From Comamonadaceae bacterium (GTDB taxonomy: Bacteria > Pseudomonadota > Gammaproteobacteria > Burkholderiales > Burkholderiaceae_C), in NCBI GenBank assembly GCA_947451445.1, contig CANFZJ010000053.1, forward strand, positions 1-12,424: a stretch of 12,424 nt of DNA. The letters are read 5' to 3'. Under the pieces are notes generated by a model. It worked only from the letters and a program-made list of their open reading frames with translations, was not told the DNA's origin and did no database searches. This document shows positions 5,951 to 12,424 of the stretch, in pieces. Every line of letters starts with the position of its first letter. The first letter of the stretch is position 1. Both the position numbers and the translations under genes were made by a program.

Positions 5951-6889
5951 ATGGACGCTTTTTACTCAGACCACTACGTTTTGCCGCTGCCTACAGGCCA
6001 CCGTTTCCCCATGGCCAAGTACCGCATGCTGCGCGACCGGGTGGCGGCCGAGCTGCCCCAGGTGCAGATGCGCGAAGCGCCCCGGGCCAGCGACGGCGAG
6101 CTGGCATTGGCACACCACCCGGCTTATATCCGCGCCATGGCCGACGGCAGCATCCAGCAATTGCAGCCCGCCGCGATGCGCGAGATTGGCTTTCCGTGGA
6201 GCGAGGCGATGGTGGAGCGGTCGCGCCGCTCGGCCGGGGCCACGGTGGCGGCGGTGCGGGCGGCGATGGCGAGCGGTGTGGCGGCCAATATGGCGGGTGG
6301 TACCCACCATGCCATGGCCGACAAGGGCGGCGGGTTTTGCGTGTTCAACGATGCGGCAGTGGCCGCGCGGGTGGCGCAGGCCGAATGGGGACGCACCCAC
6401 CGCCAGCCTTTGCAGGTGGCGGTGGTCGATTTGGATGTGCACCAAGGTAACGGAACGGCACACATTTTTCAAAACGATGCGAGTGTTTTTACCCTCTCGC
6501 TGCACGGCGATAAGAACTTTCCGTTCTGCAAGGAGGCCAGCGACTTGGACGTTGCTTTGCCTGACGGCTGCGGTGACGATGCCTACATGGAGGCACTGGA
6601 GACAGCGCTGGACCATCTGGCGCAGCGCTTTGCGCCGGGGCTGGTGATCTACCTAGCCGGGGCCGACCCCTTCGAGGGCGACCGGCTGGGCCGACTCAAG
6701 CTCACGTTTGACGGCCTGCAGGCCCGCGACCGCAGGGTGTTCGATTGGGCCTGGCAGCGCCGTGTACCGCTGGCTTTTGCGATGGCCGGGGGCTACGGTG
6801 TGCGGATTGAAGAGACAGTGCAGGTGCAGATGAACACCTACACCGTGGCCCTGGATTACGCAAAGCGGTATGCGCAGCCGGGGCGATAG
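5951..6889 (+). CDS. HDAC-like zinc-dependent deacetylase/amidohydrolase
   Basis: This cytoplasmic arginase-fold deacetylase has 312 residues. Substrates in this family include acetyl-lysine proteins, acetylpolyamines and other acyl-amides. Motifs seen (numbered from ATG 5951) are the His pair H119/H120 in GGTHH, GGGFCVFND, zinc ligands D162 and H164 in VVDLDVHQGNGT, third zinc ligand D239 in AGADPFEGDRLG, and the transition-state Tyr 282 in AGGYG. All catalytic residues are intact. The opening FYSDHYVLPLPTGHRFPMAKY is typical of the HDAC11-like bacterial group. The frame is open upstream, but this Met starts the conserved sequence; no ribosome site is visible. It is divergent from the phasin gene and ends before a repeat-type terminator. 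The substrate is unknown. Confidence 0.92.
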   Translation: MDAFYSDHYVLPLPTGHRFPMAKYRMLRDRVAAELPQVQMREAPRASDGELALAHHPAYIRAMADGSIQQLQPAAMREIGFPWSEAMVERSRRSAGATVAAVRAAMASGVAANMAGGTHHAMADKGGGFCVFNDAAVAARVAQAEWGRTHRQPLQVAVVDLDVHQGNGTAHIFQNDASVFTLSLHGDKNFPFCKEASDLDVALPDGCGDDAYMEALETALDHLAQRFAPGLVIYLAGADPFEGDRLGRLKLTFDGLQARDRRVFDWAWQRRVPLAFAMAGGYGVRIEETVQVQMNTYTVALDYAKRYAQPGR

Positions 6890-6903
6890 TCATATGCGTT
6901 TTA

Positions 6904-6948
6904 GGCTACCTGCGCTTACCAGATAAGCGTAAGCAGCTCTTTATTTTG
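6904..6948 (+). terminator. Terminator after the deacetylase gene (dispersed-repeat copy B)
   Basis: A hairpin (6904-6918 with 6924-6938; the inner 6 bp, CGCTTA/TAAGCG, are perfect and the outer part is imperfect) is followed by TTTATTTT. The tail at 6932-6958 matches 25 of 27 bases of 4023-4049. It lies between the deacetylase stop (6889) and the convergent azoreductase stop (6961), so it may serve both genes. Confidence 0.6.
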
Positions 6949-6960
6949 TAGCAACTAGCT

Positions 6961-7575
6961 TCAAGCTGCCAGGGTCTCGATCTCTTTGGTGGCGGAAGCC
7001 AGCGCCGCCGCTTTGGCATCTGGCCCCATCGCTACGCCTTCGGCGCGTACAAAGCGCACGTCGGTCACGCCCAAAAAGCCGAACACCACGCGCAGGTAGC
7101 TTTCCTGGTGTTCCATCGCGCGGCCACCTTCGGAGGCGGAGTACACACCGCCGCGGCCCAGGGCCACGATCACGGTCTTGCCACCGGCCAGACCCACAGG
7201 GCCGGTTTCGGTGTACTTGAAGGTGCGGCCCGCCTGGCAGATGCGGTCGATCCAGGCCTTGAGCTGGGTGGGGATGGTGAAGTTGTACAGCGGAGCGCCG
7301 ATCACGATAGTGTCGGCAGCCAGGAACTGCACTACCAGTTGTTCGGAGATGGTGTTTTCCGCGCGCTGTGCTGGGGTCAGGGTCGCATCCATGGGGGGCA
7401 TGCGGAACCCCAGGGATTCAGCGGACAAGTGGTTGGGCGTGGCCACGGCCAAGTCCAGGTGCTCGACCGTGGTGCCGGGGTGGCTGGCTTGCCACTGCGC
7501 GCTGATTTGGGCGGTAAGGGTGCGGGTGACGGAGTTGGAGCCCAGGATGCTGGAGTCGATGTGGAGCAATTTCAT
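6961..7575 (-). CDS. azoR: FMN-dependent NADH:quinone oxidoreductase / azoreductase
   Basis: This flavodoxin-fold cytoplasmic enzyme of 204 residues reduces quinones and azo compounds by two-electron transfer from NAD(P)H. Visible motifs are KLLHIDSSILGSNSVTR at the N-terminus (FMN phosphate loop), APLYNFTIPTQLKAWIDRI around 94-112 (the PxYNF flavin-contact motif), and GRGG at 140-143. The ATG at 7575 is chosen because MKLLHIDSS is the standard start; the open frame extends upstream without support. No clear ribosome site is seen. It is divergent from a LysR-type regulator across a 123-bp gap, the classic arrangement for regulator and target. The physiological role is probably detoxification of quinones or electrophiles. 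Confidence 0.92.
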   Translation of the reverse strand: MKLLHIDSSILGSNSVTRTLTAQISAQWQASHPGTTVEHLDLAVATPNHLSAESLGFRMPPMDATLTPAQRAENTISEQLVVQFLAADTIVIGAPLYNFTIPTQLKAWIDRICQAGRTFKYTETGPVGLAGGKTVIVALGRGGVYSASEGGRAMEHQESYLRVVFGFLGVTDVRFVRAEGVAMGPDAKAAALASATKEIETLAA

Positions 7576-7634
7576 GGTGTGGTGGGGTCGTAGAGCTACT
7601 GATGTGGCGATGGATAGAGTTTCGCAGCTCCACA

Positions 7635-7644
7635 ATCACGTGAT
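7635..7644. promoter_or_regulatory. Palindromic candidate operator in the azoR-lysR gap
   Basis: ATCACGTGAT is a perfect 10-bp palindrome placed midway between the divergent azoR and LysR-type genes. A second palindrome, GATGCATC, lies at 7661-7668. Either could be part of the regulator's binding site. The usual T-N11-A dyad of LysR proteins was not convincingly located. Confidence 0.3.
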
Positions 7645-7698
7645 AAGTGGGTAAAAATGTGATGCATCGTTCTACTGGTAGGACGAAGGAGCCCCGGC

Positions 7699-8607
7699 AT
7701 GCAAGATTTAAACGACATGGCTTACTTTGCCGAAGTGGTGGAGCGGGGCGGTTTTGCTGCTGCCGGGCGGACGCTGGGTGTGCCCAAGTCACGCTTGTCG
7801 CGCCGGGTGGCCGAGCTGGAGGCGCGGCTGGGCGTGCGCCTGCTGCAACGCACCACCCGCAAGCTATCCCTTACCGAGGTGGGTGAGGTCTACCACCGCC
7901 ACTGCATGGCCATGCGCGACGCAGCCGATGCCGCTGCCGAGGCGGTGGCCCAGGCGCAAACCGAGCCGCGCGGCACCATCCGCGTGGCCTGCCCGGTGAC
8001 GCTGGCACAAACCACGCTGGGGACCGTGCTGCCCTTGTTTCTGGCCCGGCATCCGCACGTGAAGGTCGATATGCGGGTGAGTAACCGTGTGGTCGATTTG
8101 GTCGAGGAGGGGGTGGACGTGGCCTTGCGGGTGCGCCCGTCGCTCGAAGACAGCGGTAGCCTGGTCGTCAAGAACCTGGGTTTGACGTGTTCATTGTTGG
8201 TCGCCAGCCCCCAGTTGCTGGAGCGCCAAGGCCGGCCGACCAGCGTGGACGATTTGGCCCGGTTGGATTCGGTCAGCATGTCGGCTACCGACGGCCGCGC
8301 CGTGTGGCATCTGCAGGGGCCTGGGGGGGCCGTACATATGCTGCAGCACCCGCCACGTTTGGTGGCCGACGACTTGCTGACGCTCAAGCTGGCCGTGCTC
8401 GGCGGGGTGGGCATGTCGATGTTGCCCGCCTATATGTGCACGGACGAATTGCGCACGGGCCAGCTGCTGCCGGTCTTGCCCGGTTGGGCACCGCTGCCCG
8501 GGGTGTTTCACGCGGTGTTTCCGTCGCGCCGAGGCATGGTGCCTGCAGTGCGGCGGTTTTTGGATTTTTTGGAGGAACAGGCCTTGGGCCAGGGCTTGCT
8601 GGCTTAA
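7699..8607 (+). CDS. LysR-family transcriptional regulator
   Basis: This LysR-type regulator of 302 residues is a normal length. The N-terminal winged helix-turn-helix (about 1-60) contains FAEVVERGGFAAAGRTLGVPKSRLSRRVAELEARLGVRLLQRTTRKLSLTEVG in sub-segments typical of the AaeR/DsdC-like branch. The ligand-binding domain spans about 88-295, with the GTIRVACPVT opening. A strong ribosome site, AAGGAG (7686-7691), lies 7 nt before the ATG. It is divergent from azoR and therefore probably controls it, perhaps in response to a quinone or aromatic compound, and probably represses its own gene. It converges on the ROK gene downstream. Confidence 0.93.
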   Translation: MQDLNDMAYFAEVVERGGFAAAGRTLGVPKSRLSRRVAELEARLGVRLLQRTTRKLSLTEVGEVYHRHCMAMRDAADAAAEAVAQAQTEPRGTIRVACPVTLAQTTLGTVLPLFLARHPHVKVDMRVSNRVVDLVEEGVDVALRVRPSLEDSGSLVVKNLGLTCSLLVASPQLLERQGRPTSVDDLARLDSVSMSATDGRAVWHLQGPGGAVHMLQHPPRLVADDLLTLKLAVLGGVGMSMLPAYMCTDELRTGQLLPVLPGWAPLPGVFHAVFPSRRGMVPAVRRFLDFLEEQALGQGLLA

Positions 8608-8651
8608 CTTTCATGGCTTCGACGGCGGAGCCGACCCGAAGCATGAAAGTT
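8606..8651. terminator. Long hairpin between convergent lysR and ROK genes
   Basis: AACTTTCAT (8606-8614) pairs with ATGAAAGTT (8643-8651). The stem continues through GCTTCG/CGAAGC after one bulged G, and CGGC/GCCG closes a GGA loop inside. The arm begins within the LysR stop codon and the hairpin ends 9 bp before the ROK stop. Neither strand has a real U-run, so it may be a bidirectional factor-dependent stop or mRNA end protector rather than a textbook terminator. Confidence 0.5.
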
Positions 8652-8659
8652 ATTTCACG

Positions 8660-9871
8660 TTAACTGGTTTTAAGGAACAAATCACGGTCGGGTGCAAAGT
8701 TGGCGTGCAGCGGCAGCAGTGCGCCGCCCAGCGCCCGTGCGTCCGAACCAATGCTGCCAGCAACCAGTGGGGTACGCCACAGGCCTTCCCAGTTGTAGTC
8801 GTCCAGGGCCTGGCGGGTGTGCTCCAGCAGCAGCTGCAGCAGGGGGCGGCACAGCGACCCATCGATCACTACCGCGTCCAGGTCCAGAAACGCCGTGCCG
8901 CTGACCACGCAATGGGCCAGGGCGCTGGCCGCTTGCACCACCCAGGCCTGGGTGTGTTCTGCAAAAGGGGCCTGCAAGGCGCGTTCGTCATAGGCGGCCG
9001 TGGTGTCCAGGCCGTGGGTTTGCAGACGTTGCTCCAGCTCCCACAGCGAGGCGTGGGCCAGCAGTTGCTCGGGGGGCATGCCGGGTTGGAGCGGCAATTG
9101 CATGGGCAGCGATGCCACCGCCCCCGCGTTGCCGTGCACGCCGCCGTGCAGGTGCGAGTGGATGACCAGGCCACCGCCCACAAAGGTGTCGATGAACAGG
9201 TAGAGAAAGGTTTTCAGGTCACGGCCCCGCCCGGCCACCAGCTCGGCCACGCAGGCAGCGCTGGCGTCTTTGGCAAAGCTGACGGGCAGCTCGGTCATGG
9301 CTTGCACCGCTGCCCCCAGGTCTAGCGCGTTCCAACTGCTTGATTGCCCCTCGGACAGACCCAGCATCTTGTGCCAGCCGCCCAGCTGAAAGGGCGCGGC
9401 TACGCCAATGCCGACCAGCCGCGACTGCAGCGGGCCCAGCGCGTCGCGCAGGGTGTTCAGGTTGTGCTTGAGGGCGGGCAGCAAAGTGGCTGCGTCGGGA
9501 AAGGCGTAGGCCATGGTCAAGCGTTGACGCACCTGGCCGGTGAAGTCCACCAGCAGCCAGTCGGTGTTGCGACGTCCGACCTTGATGCCGATGGAAAAAG
9601 CGCCGTCGGGGTCCAGTGCCAGGGGGACCGATGGCTGGCCGATGCGTCCGCGCAGCGGTGTGTGGCGGATGAGCAGGCCGTCTTCTTCCAGCCGGGTGGT
9701 GATCAGGCCGATGGTCTGGGCCGTCAGGCTGGTGAGGCGGGCCAGGTCGGCCTTGGGCAGGCTGCCGTTTTGCCGAATGGCTTGCAGTACCACCCGTTCG
9801 TTGAACTGGCGCATCCCCACATGGTTGGAGCCGCGCGGTCGCAGAATGGGGGGGGCAAGCGGTGGAGTCAT
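8660..9871 (-). CDS. ROK-family transcriptional regulator
   Basis: This sugar-responsive regulator has 403 residues. The N-terminal winged helix-turn-helix (about 22-85) includes LPKADLARLTSLTAQTIGLITTRLEEDGLL. It is followed by a ROK domain (from about 92) containing VGIGVAAP and HGNAGAVASLP. Kinase features are lost: the phosphate loop reads IKVGRRNT instead of DxGGT, and the usual Cys-rich zinc motif after the HGNAG region is absent, so it is a regulator, not a kinase. The start is ATG 9871; ATG 9814 (MRQFNERV) is an alternative. It is the last gene of the sugar importer cluster, 100 bp after the mutarotase gene, and probably represses that cluster until its sugar binds. Confidence 0.88.
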   Translation of the reverse strand: MTPPLAPPILRPRGSNHVGMRQFNERVVLQAIRQNGSLPKADLARLTSLTAQTIGLITTRLEEDGLLIRHTPLRGRIGQPSVPLALDPDGAFSIGIKVGRRNTDWLLVDFTGQVRQRLTMAYAFPDAATLLPALKHNLNTLRDALGPLQSRLVGIGVAAPFQLGGWHKMLGLSEGQSSSWNALDLGAAVQAMTELPVSFAKDASAACVAELVAGRGRDLKTFLYLFIDTFVGGGLVIHSHLHGGVHGNAGAVASLPMQLPLQPGMPPEQLLAHASLWELEQRLQTHGLDTTAAYDERALQAPFAEHTQAWVVQAASALAHCVVSGTAFLDLDAVVIDGSLCRPLLQLLLEHTRQALDDYNWEGLWRTPLVAGSIGSDARALGGALLPLHANFAPDRDLFLKTS

Positions 9872-9971
9872 TCCGTTTTCACTTCAATGCGAGATTAGGC
9901 GCGAAGCCGCAGACAGTATGGACATACGGCAAGGCGAAGTAACGACATATCGGATTGAAGTGGAAGTGGAG
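9872..9971. repeat. Palindromic intergenic element between mutarotase and ROK genes
   Basis: CACTTCAAT (9880-9888) and ATTGAAGTG (9954-9962) form a perfect 9-bp inverted repeat. Pairing extends outward about 8 bp further with wobbles, to 9872 and 9970. Inside are a small hairpin (GTAT 9916-9919 with ATAC 9924-9927) and GCCG/CGGC segments. The block fills the 100-bp gap exactly. It resembles a repeat I recall from Comamonadaceae genomes, but could also be an operator or attenuator for the ROK gene. Confidence 0.5.
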
Positions 9972-10424
9972 TCATGGCCGCAGATTTTCGCCGATGACTC
10001 CTTTGCGCAAAATGAAGTTGCCAAATGGCTGCAGTTCGCCCGTCAGCACAATCGCGTAGACGTTGGCGACCCGTTCATAAAACGCAAACCGTTCGATGGA
10101 CTCGGCCTGCTGGCCGGGTAGTAGGCTGGGTTGCAGCTGCTCCAGCACCTCGCGCTGCAGGGCCGAGCGGTAGGGCGCGGTGGTGCCCGATACCTGCATG
10201 AAAGCCACCGGGCTGTCCACGTCGGCTGCCAGGGGCAGCACCGAGCTGACCGCCTGCACCGCGCGCTGCATGCCTACCCCGGGCAAATACAGCACAGGCT
10301 TGCCTGCCGCCAGGCGCAGGGCGGTGAAATTGGCGTCGGCCAGCAGCACGGCGTCGTCGTGGCCCATCTCGGCCAGTACCTTCAGCAGGTCTGGTGTGAG
10401 CAGAGGGTCGATTCCTTTCAGCAT
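9972..10424 (-). CDS. RbsD/FucU-family sugar mutarotase
   Basis: This cytoplasmic protein of 150 residues interconverts sugar anomers so that the imported form can be used. Family features are LAEMGHDDAVLLADANF near the N-terminus, with the catalytic His at 22 and Asp at 30, and the C-terminal block RFAFYERVANVYAIVLTGE...GNFILRKGVIG, which is closer to FucU than RbsD. A ribosome site TAAGGT (minus strand of 10431-10436), overlapping the stop of the ATPase gene, lies 6 nt before the ATG. The gap to the ATPase is 9 nt, so it is in the same operon. The sugar is unknown; fucose, ribose and related sugars are family substrates. Confidence 0.9.
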   Translation of the reverse strand: MLKGIDPLLTPDLLKVLAEMGHDDAVLLADANFTALRLAAGKPVLYLPGVGMQRAVQAVSSVLPLAADVDSPVAFMQVSGTTAPYRSALQREVLEQLQPSLLPGQQAESIERFAFYERVANVYAIVLTGELQPFGNFILRKGVIGENLRP

Positions 10425-10433
10425 GTTTTGACC

Positions 10434-11228
10434 TTAGTGCGCCAGCGACTCGGCGGGCAGTTCGTCCGGTCGCAGCGCGCCGGTCATCACCGCGACCGTG
10501 TCGGCCATGCTGATCTTGTGGGGGTTCAACACACAGCCACGCTTGCCCAGCCGGGCCACGTGGATGCGGTCGGCAATTTCGAACACGTGCGGCATGTTGT
10601 GCGAGATCAAGATGACGGACAGGCCTTTGTCGCGCACCCGGCGGATCAGGTCCAGCACCATATTGCCTTCTTTCACGCCCAGCGCGGCCGTGGGCTCGTC
10701 CATGATGACCACGTGCTGTGCAAACGCTGCCGCACGCGACACCGCTACACACTGGCGCTGGCCGCCGGACAGCGTTTCCACCGCCTGCGTCATGGAACGG
10801 ATGCCGACCTTCAGGTCTTTCATGCGGGAGATGCTCTCGTCCAGCATTTTCTTTTTGTCCAGCATGCGCAGCACGTTGCCGGCAAAACCCTGGCGGCGGA
10901 TTTCGCGGCCCAGAAACAGGTTTTCCGAGATCGACATGGCGGCTGCCACGGCCAGGTCTTGGTAGACGGTTTCAATACCGGCCTGGCGCGCGTCCATCGG
11001 GCTACGAAAGTTAATGGTCTTGCCGTCCAGCTGGATCTCACCTTCGTCAGGAATAGTGGCCCCGGACAGGCATTTGATCAGCGAAGACTTGCCGGCGCCG
11101 TTGTCGCCAATGACAGCCAGAATCTCGCCTTCACGCAGCTCCAGGTCGGCGCCGTCCAGCGCCGTAACCTGGCCGTAGCGCTTCACCAGGCCCGTGGCCC
11201 GCATCACAATTTTTGGATTGGTAGACAT
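10434..11228 (-). CDS. Sugar ABC transporter ATP-binding protein (FrcA-like, single domain)
   Basis: This is the ATPase that powers a CUT2-type monosaccharide importer. It has one nucleotide-binding domain in 264 residues, as in the FrcA type, rather than the fused double domain of RbsA/XylG. Motifs are Walker A GDNGAGKSS (41-49), Q-loop Q90, signature LSGGQ (153-157), Walker B VVIMDEP (173-179, with catalytic E178), and switch H210. The ATG at 11228 overlaps the permease stop (TAATG), with AGGGGG (minus strand of 11235-11240) 6 nt upstream. It is the third cistron of the importer operon and presumably works as a homodimer on the cytoplasmic side of the permease dimer. Confidence 0.94.
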   Translation of the reverse strand: MSTNPKIVMRATGLVKRYGQVTALDGADLELREGEILAVIGDNGAGKSSLIKCLSGATIPDEGEIQLDGKTINFRSPMDARQAGIETVYQDLAVAAAMSISENLFLGREIRRQGFAGNVLRMLDKKKMLDESISRMKDLKVGIRSMTQAVETLSGGQRQCVAVSRAAAFAQHVVIMDEPTAALGVKEGNMVLDLIRRVRDKGLSVILISHNMPHVFEIADRIHVARLGKRGCVLNPHKISMADTVAVMTGALRPDELPAESLAH

Positions 11229-12187
11229 TAACGACCCCCTTTGCGTGACAACTGGTCGATAGCGACCGCCAGAATCACCAAAATACCGGTGATCAATACT
11301 TGGTACACCGACTGCACGCCCATCAGCGTCAAGCCGTTGCGCAGCACACCCACGATGATGGCGCCGATGAGGGAGCCCATGATCATGCCGCGCCCGCCAA
11401 ACAGGCTGGTGCCGCCCAGCACCACGGCGGTGATGGCGTCCAGGTTCTCGGTCTGGCCCGCGTTCGGGTCACCCACCCCGGTACGGGCCACCGACAGCAG
11501 CGACGCAATACCGTAGAACACACCGGCCAGCACATACACGCCCAGCAGCACGCGCTCGGTGGGAATGCCGGTCAGGCGGGTGGCTTCGGGGTTGTTGCCC
11601 ACGGCGTACACGTGGCGGCCAGAAGCGGTTTCACGCAAATAGAAGGCAATGCCTGCGTACAACAGCAGCATCAGCACCGTGCCATAGGCCACGGTGGTGC
11701 TACCGATGGAAAAGGTGCCGCCCAACGCGGTCATCAGCGGGGGCACGTCAGAGATGGTCTGCGCGTTGGAGTACAGCTGGGTAATGGCAAACGCGATGTT
11801 CAGCGTGCCCAGCGTGACGATGAAGGGAGGGAGCTTGATGCGTGTCACCAGCAGGCCGTTGATCAGGCCAAACAGCGCCGTCACCCCAATACCGCACAGA
11901 ATGGCGATGGGTGCGGGCAGGCCCAGCTCGGAGGCGAACTTGGTCATCACGATGCCGCCCAGCGCCATCACCATGCCGCACGACAGGTCGATACCGGCCG
12001 TCAAAATAATCAGGGTCTGTCCGATGGCGATCACGCCCACCACCATGACCTGTTGCAGGATCAGCGAAAAGTTGGTGGCCGATAAAAAGCGCTCGTTTTG
12101 CGTCGCAAACACGACGATGGCGATCAGCAAGGCAATGAAAGGCCCTAGTGTGCCGATCGGGGGTAGTTTTTCTTTGAGGCTGGACAT
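11228..12187 (-). CDS. Sugar ABC transporter permease (FrcC/RbsC family)
   Basis: This is the membrane subunit of a CUT2 monosaccharide importer, 319 residues with 8 to 10 hydrophobic segments. Family landmarks are LTAGIDLSCGMVMALGG, PPFIVTLGTLNIAFA, GRHVYAVGNNPEATRLTGI and AVVLGGTSLFGGRGMIMGSLIGA. The start is ATG 12187 (MSSLKEKLPPIG), although the frame is open to a TTG at 12232. There is little ribosome-site match. It lies 101 nt downstream of the binding protein gene, with stable hairpins in the gap, and overlaps the ATPase gene by one base. The closest functional analogue is the Sinorhizobium Frc system for fructose, mannose and ribose, but specificity is not encoded here. Confidence 0.93.
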   Translation of the reverse strand: MSSLKEKLPPIGTLGPFIALLIAIVVFATQNERFLSATNFSLILQQVMVVGVIAIGQTLIILTAGIDLSCGMVMALGGIVMTKFASELGLPAPIAILCGIGVTALFGLINGLLVTRIKLPPFIVTLGTLNIAFAITQLYSNAQTISDVPPLMTALGGTFSIGSTTVAYGTVLMLLLYAGIAFYLRETASGRHVYAVGNNPEATRLTGIPTERVLLGVYVLAGVFYGIASLLSVARTGVGDPNAGQTENLDAITAVVLGGTSLFGGRGMIMGSLIGAIIVGVLRNGLTLMGVQSVYQVLITGILVILAVAIDQLSRKGGR

Positions 12188-12217
12188 GGTGGTTCTAGGA
12201 AAAGGTGGAAGGGAATA

Positions 12218-12241
12218 GGGCACCCGTGTCAACGGGTGCCC
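12218..12241 (-). promoter_or_regulatory. Hairpin between binding-protein and permease genes
   Basis: GGGCACCCGT (12218-12227) and ACGGGTGCCC (12232-12241) form a perfect 10-bp stem with a 4-nt loop. A smaller stem (12253-12258 with 12262-12267) precedes it on the transcript. No U-run follows on the minus strand, so it is more likely to stabilise the upstream binding-protein mRNA or cause partial termination than to end the operon. Confidence 0.55.
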
Positions 12242-12288
12242 CAGAGCGGTTCGCCTGCGTGGCAGGCTACGTTACAGGCCTGGCAGGC

Positions 12289-12424
12289 TTATTTGTTGCC
12301 CCAGCACAGGTCCATGCCGACCTTGGTGTCCTTGCTGTCCACACCCTTTTGCGGGTGGTCGGTGATCAGGGTCACGCCGGTGTCGGTGTAGCCAGAGACC
12401 TTTTTGCCGTCCTTGGCAAAGGCC
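12289..12424 (-). CDS. Sugar ABC transporter periplasmic binding protein, C-terminal fragment
   Basis: Only the last 44 codons are present; the gene runs off the right edge. The reading ends GYTDTGVTLITDHPQKG...SKDTKVGMDLCWGNK before TAA. This matches the C-terminal pattern of FrcB-type monosaccharide receptors (TGVxLITD...SxDTxxGxxxCWG). It is the first visible cistron of the importer operon, and the receptor that delivers sugar to the permease encoded next. The identification rests on this tail plus the operon order of binding protein, permease and ATPase. Confidence 0.8.
   Translation of the reverse strand, partial: AFAKDGKKVSGYTDTGVTLITDHPQKGVDSKDTKVGMDLCWGNK

Noticed and set aside
10131..11231. 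366-codon open frame on the plus strand
   Set aside because: It is antisense to the mutarotase and ABC ATPase genes, whose motifs are intact. The His/Gln/Arg-rich product is a shadow.
11300..12085. 261-codon plus-strand open frame
   Set aside because: It is antisense to the permease gene, rich in His/Gln/Gly, with no recognisable domain.
12261..12289. GGCAGGCT direct repeat (12261-12268 and 12282-12289) as an attachment site or array
   Set aside because: There are only two short copies, explained by the hairpin-forming sequence after the binding-protein stop. There are no integrase or repeat-spacer features.

Overview
The window is high-GC DNA from a betaproteobacterium. It most resembles Comamonadaceae (the Rhodoferax/Polaromonas/Acidovorax group). 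The grounds are the gene types (tripartite tricarboxylate transporter with a large periplasmic Bug-type binding protein, PHB granule phasin, LysR/azoreductase pair, ROK-regulated sugar ABC importer) and several intergenic palindromes that I recall from that family. This assignment comes from recognition, not from a search. All twelve genes are ordinary families and I found no novel multi-gene system. The unusual material lies in the intergenic DNA.

Layout. (1) Positions 1-3978 hold a tricarboxylate-type uptake locus. A two-component system (tctE start, then tctD, minus strand) is divergent from tctC-tctB-tctA (plus strand). The divergent gap carries a 144-bp near-perfect palindromic element and three CGACAG direct repeats spaced 11 and 22 bp, a candidate TctD operator. 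(2) Positions 4062-5009 hold a patatin-like phospholipase predicted to be a lipoprotein. (3) Positions 5029-5950 hold a phasin gene (minus strand) with a recognisable sigma70 promoter, three TGCA-rich PhaR-like sites, and a structured 3' UTR ending in a strong terminator. (4) Positions 5951-6889 hold an HDAC-like zinc deacetylase, divergent from the phasin. (5) Positions 6961-8607 hold an FMN azoreductase divergent from a LysR regulator. (6) Positions 8660-12424 (minus strand) hold a sugar ABC importer operon: end of the periplasmic binding protein, permease, ATPase, RbsD/FucU mutarotase, and a ROK regulator.

How the parts work together. TctDE probably senses a carboxylate and switches on TctCBA, which imports it. 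The phasin coats PHB granules and is probably derepressed by PhaR when polymer is present; the divergent deacetylase may share that control. The sugar operon brings in a monosaccharide, the mutarotase equilibrates its anomers, and the ROK protein probably represses the operon. The sugar cannot be determined from this window, because no kinase or dehydrogenase gene lies within it.

Two copies of one dispersed hairpin repeat (around 3996-4049 and 6904-6958) follow plus-strand genes and look like terminators. Three other palindromic stretches (768-911, 8606-8651, 9872-9971) also look like intergenic repeat elements. No tRNA, rRNA, CRISPR array, transposase or phage gene was seen, and no gap longer than about 260 bp lacks a gene.
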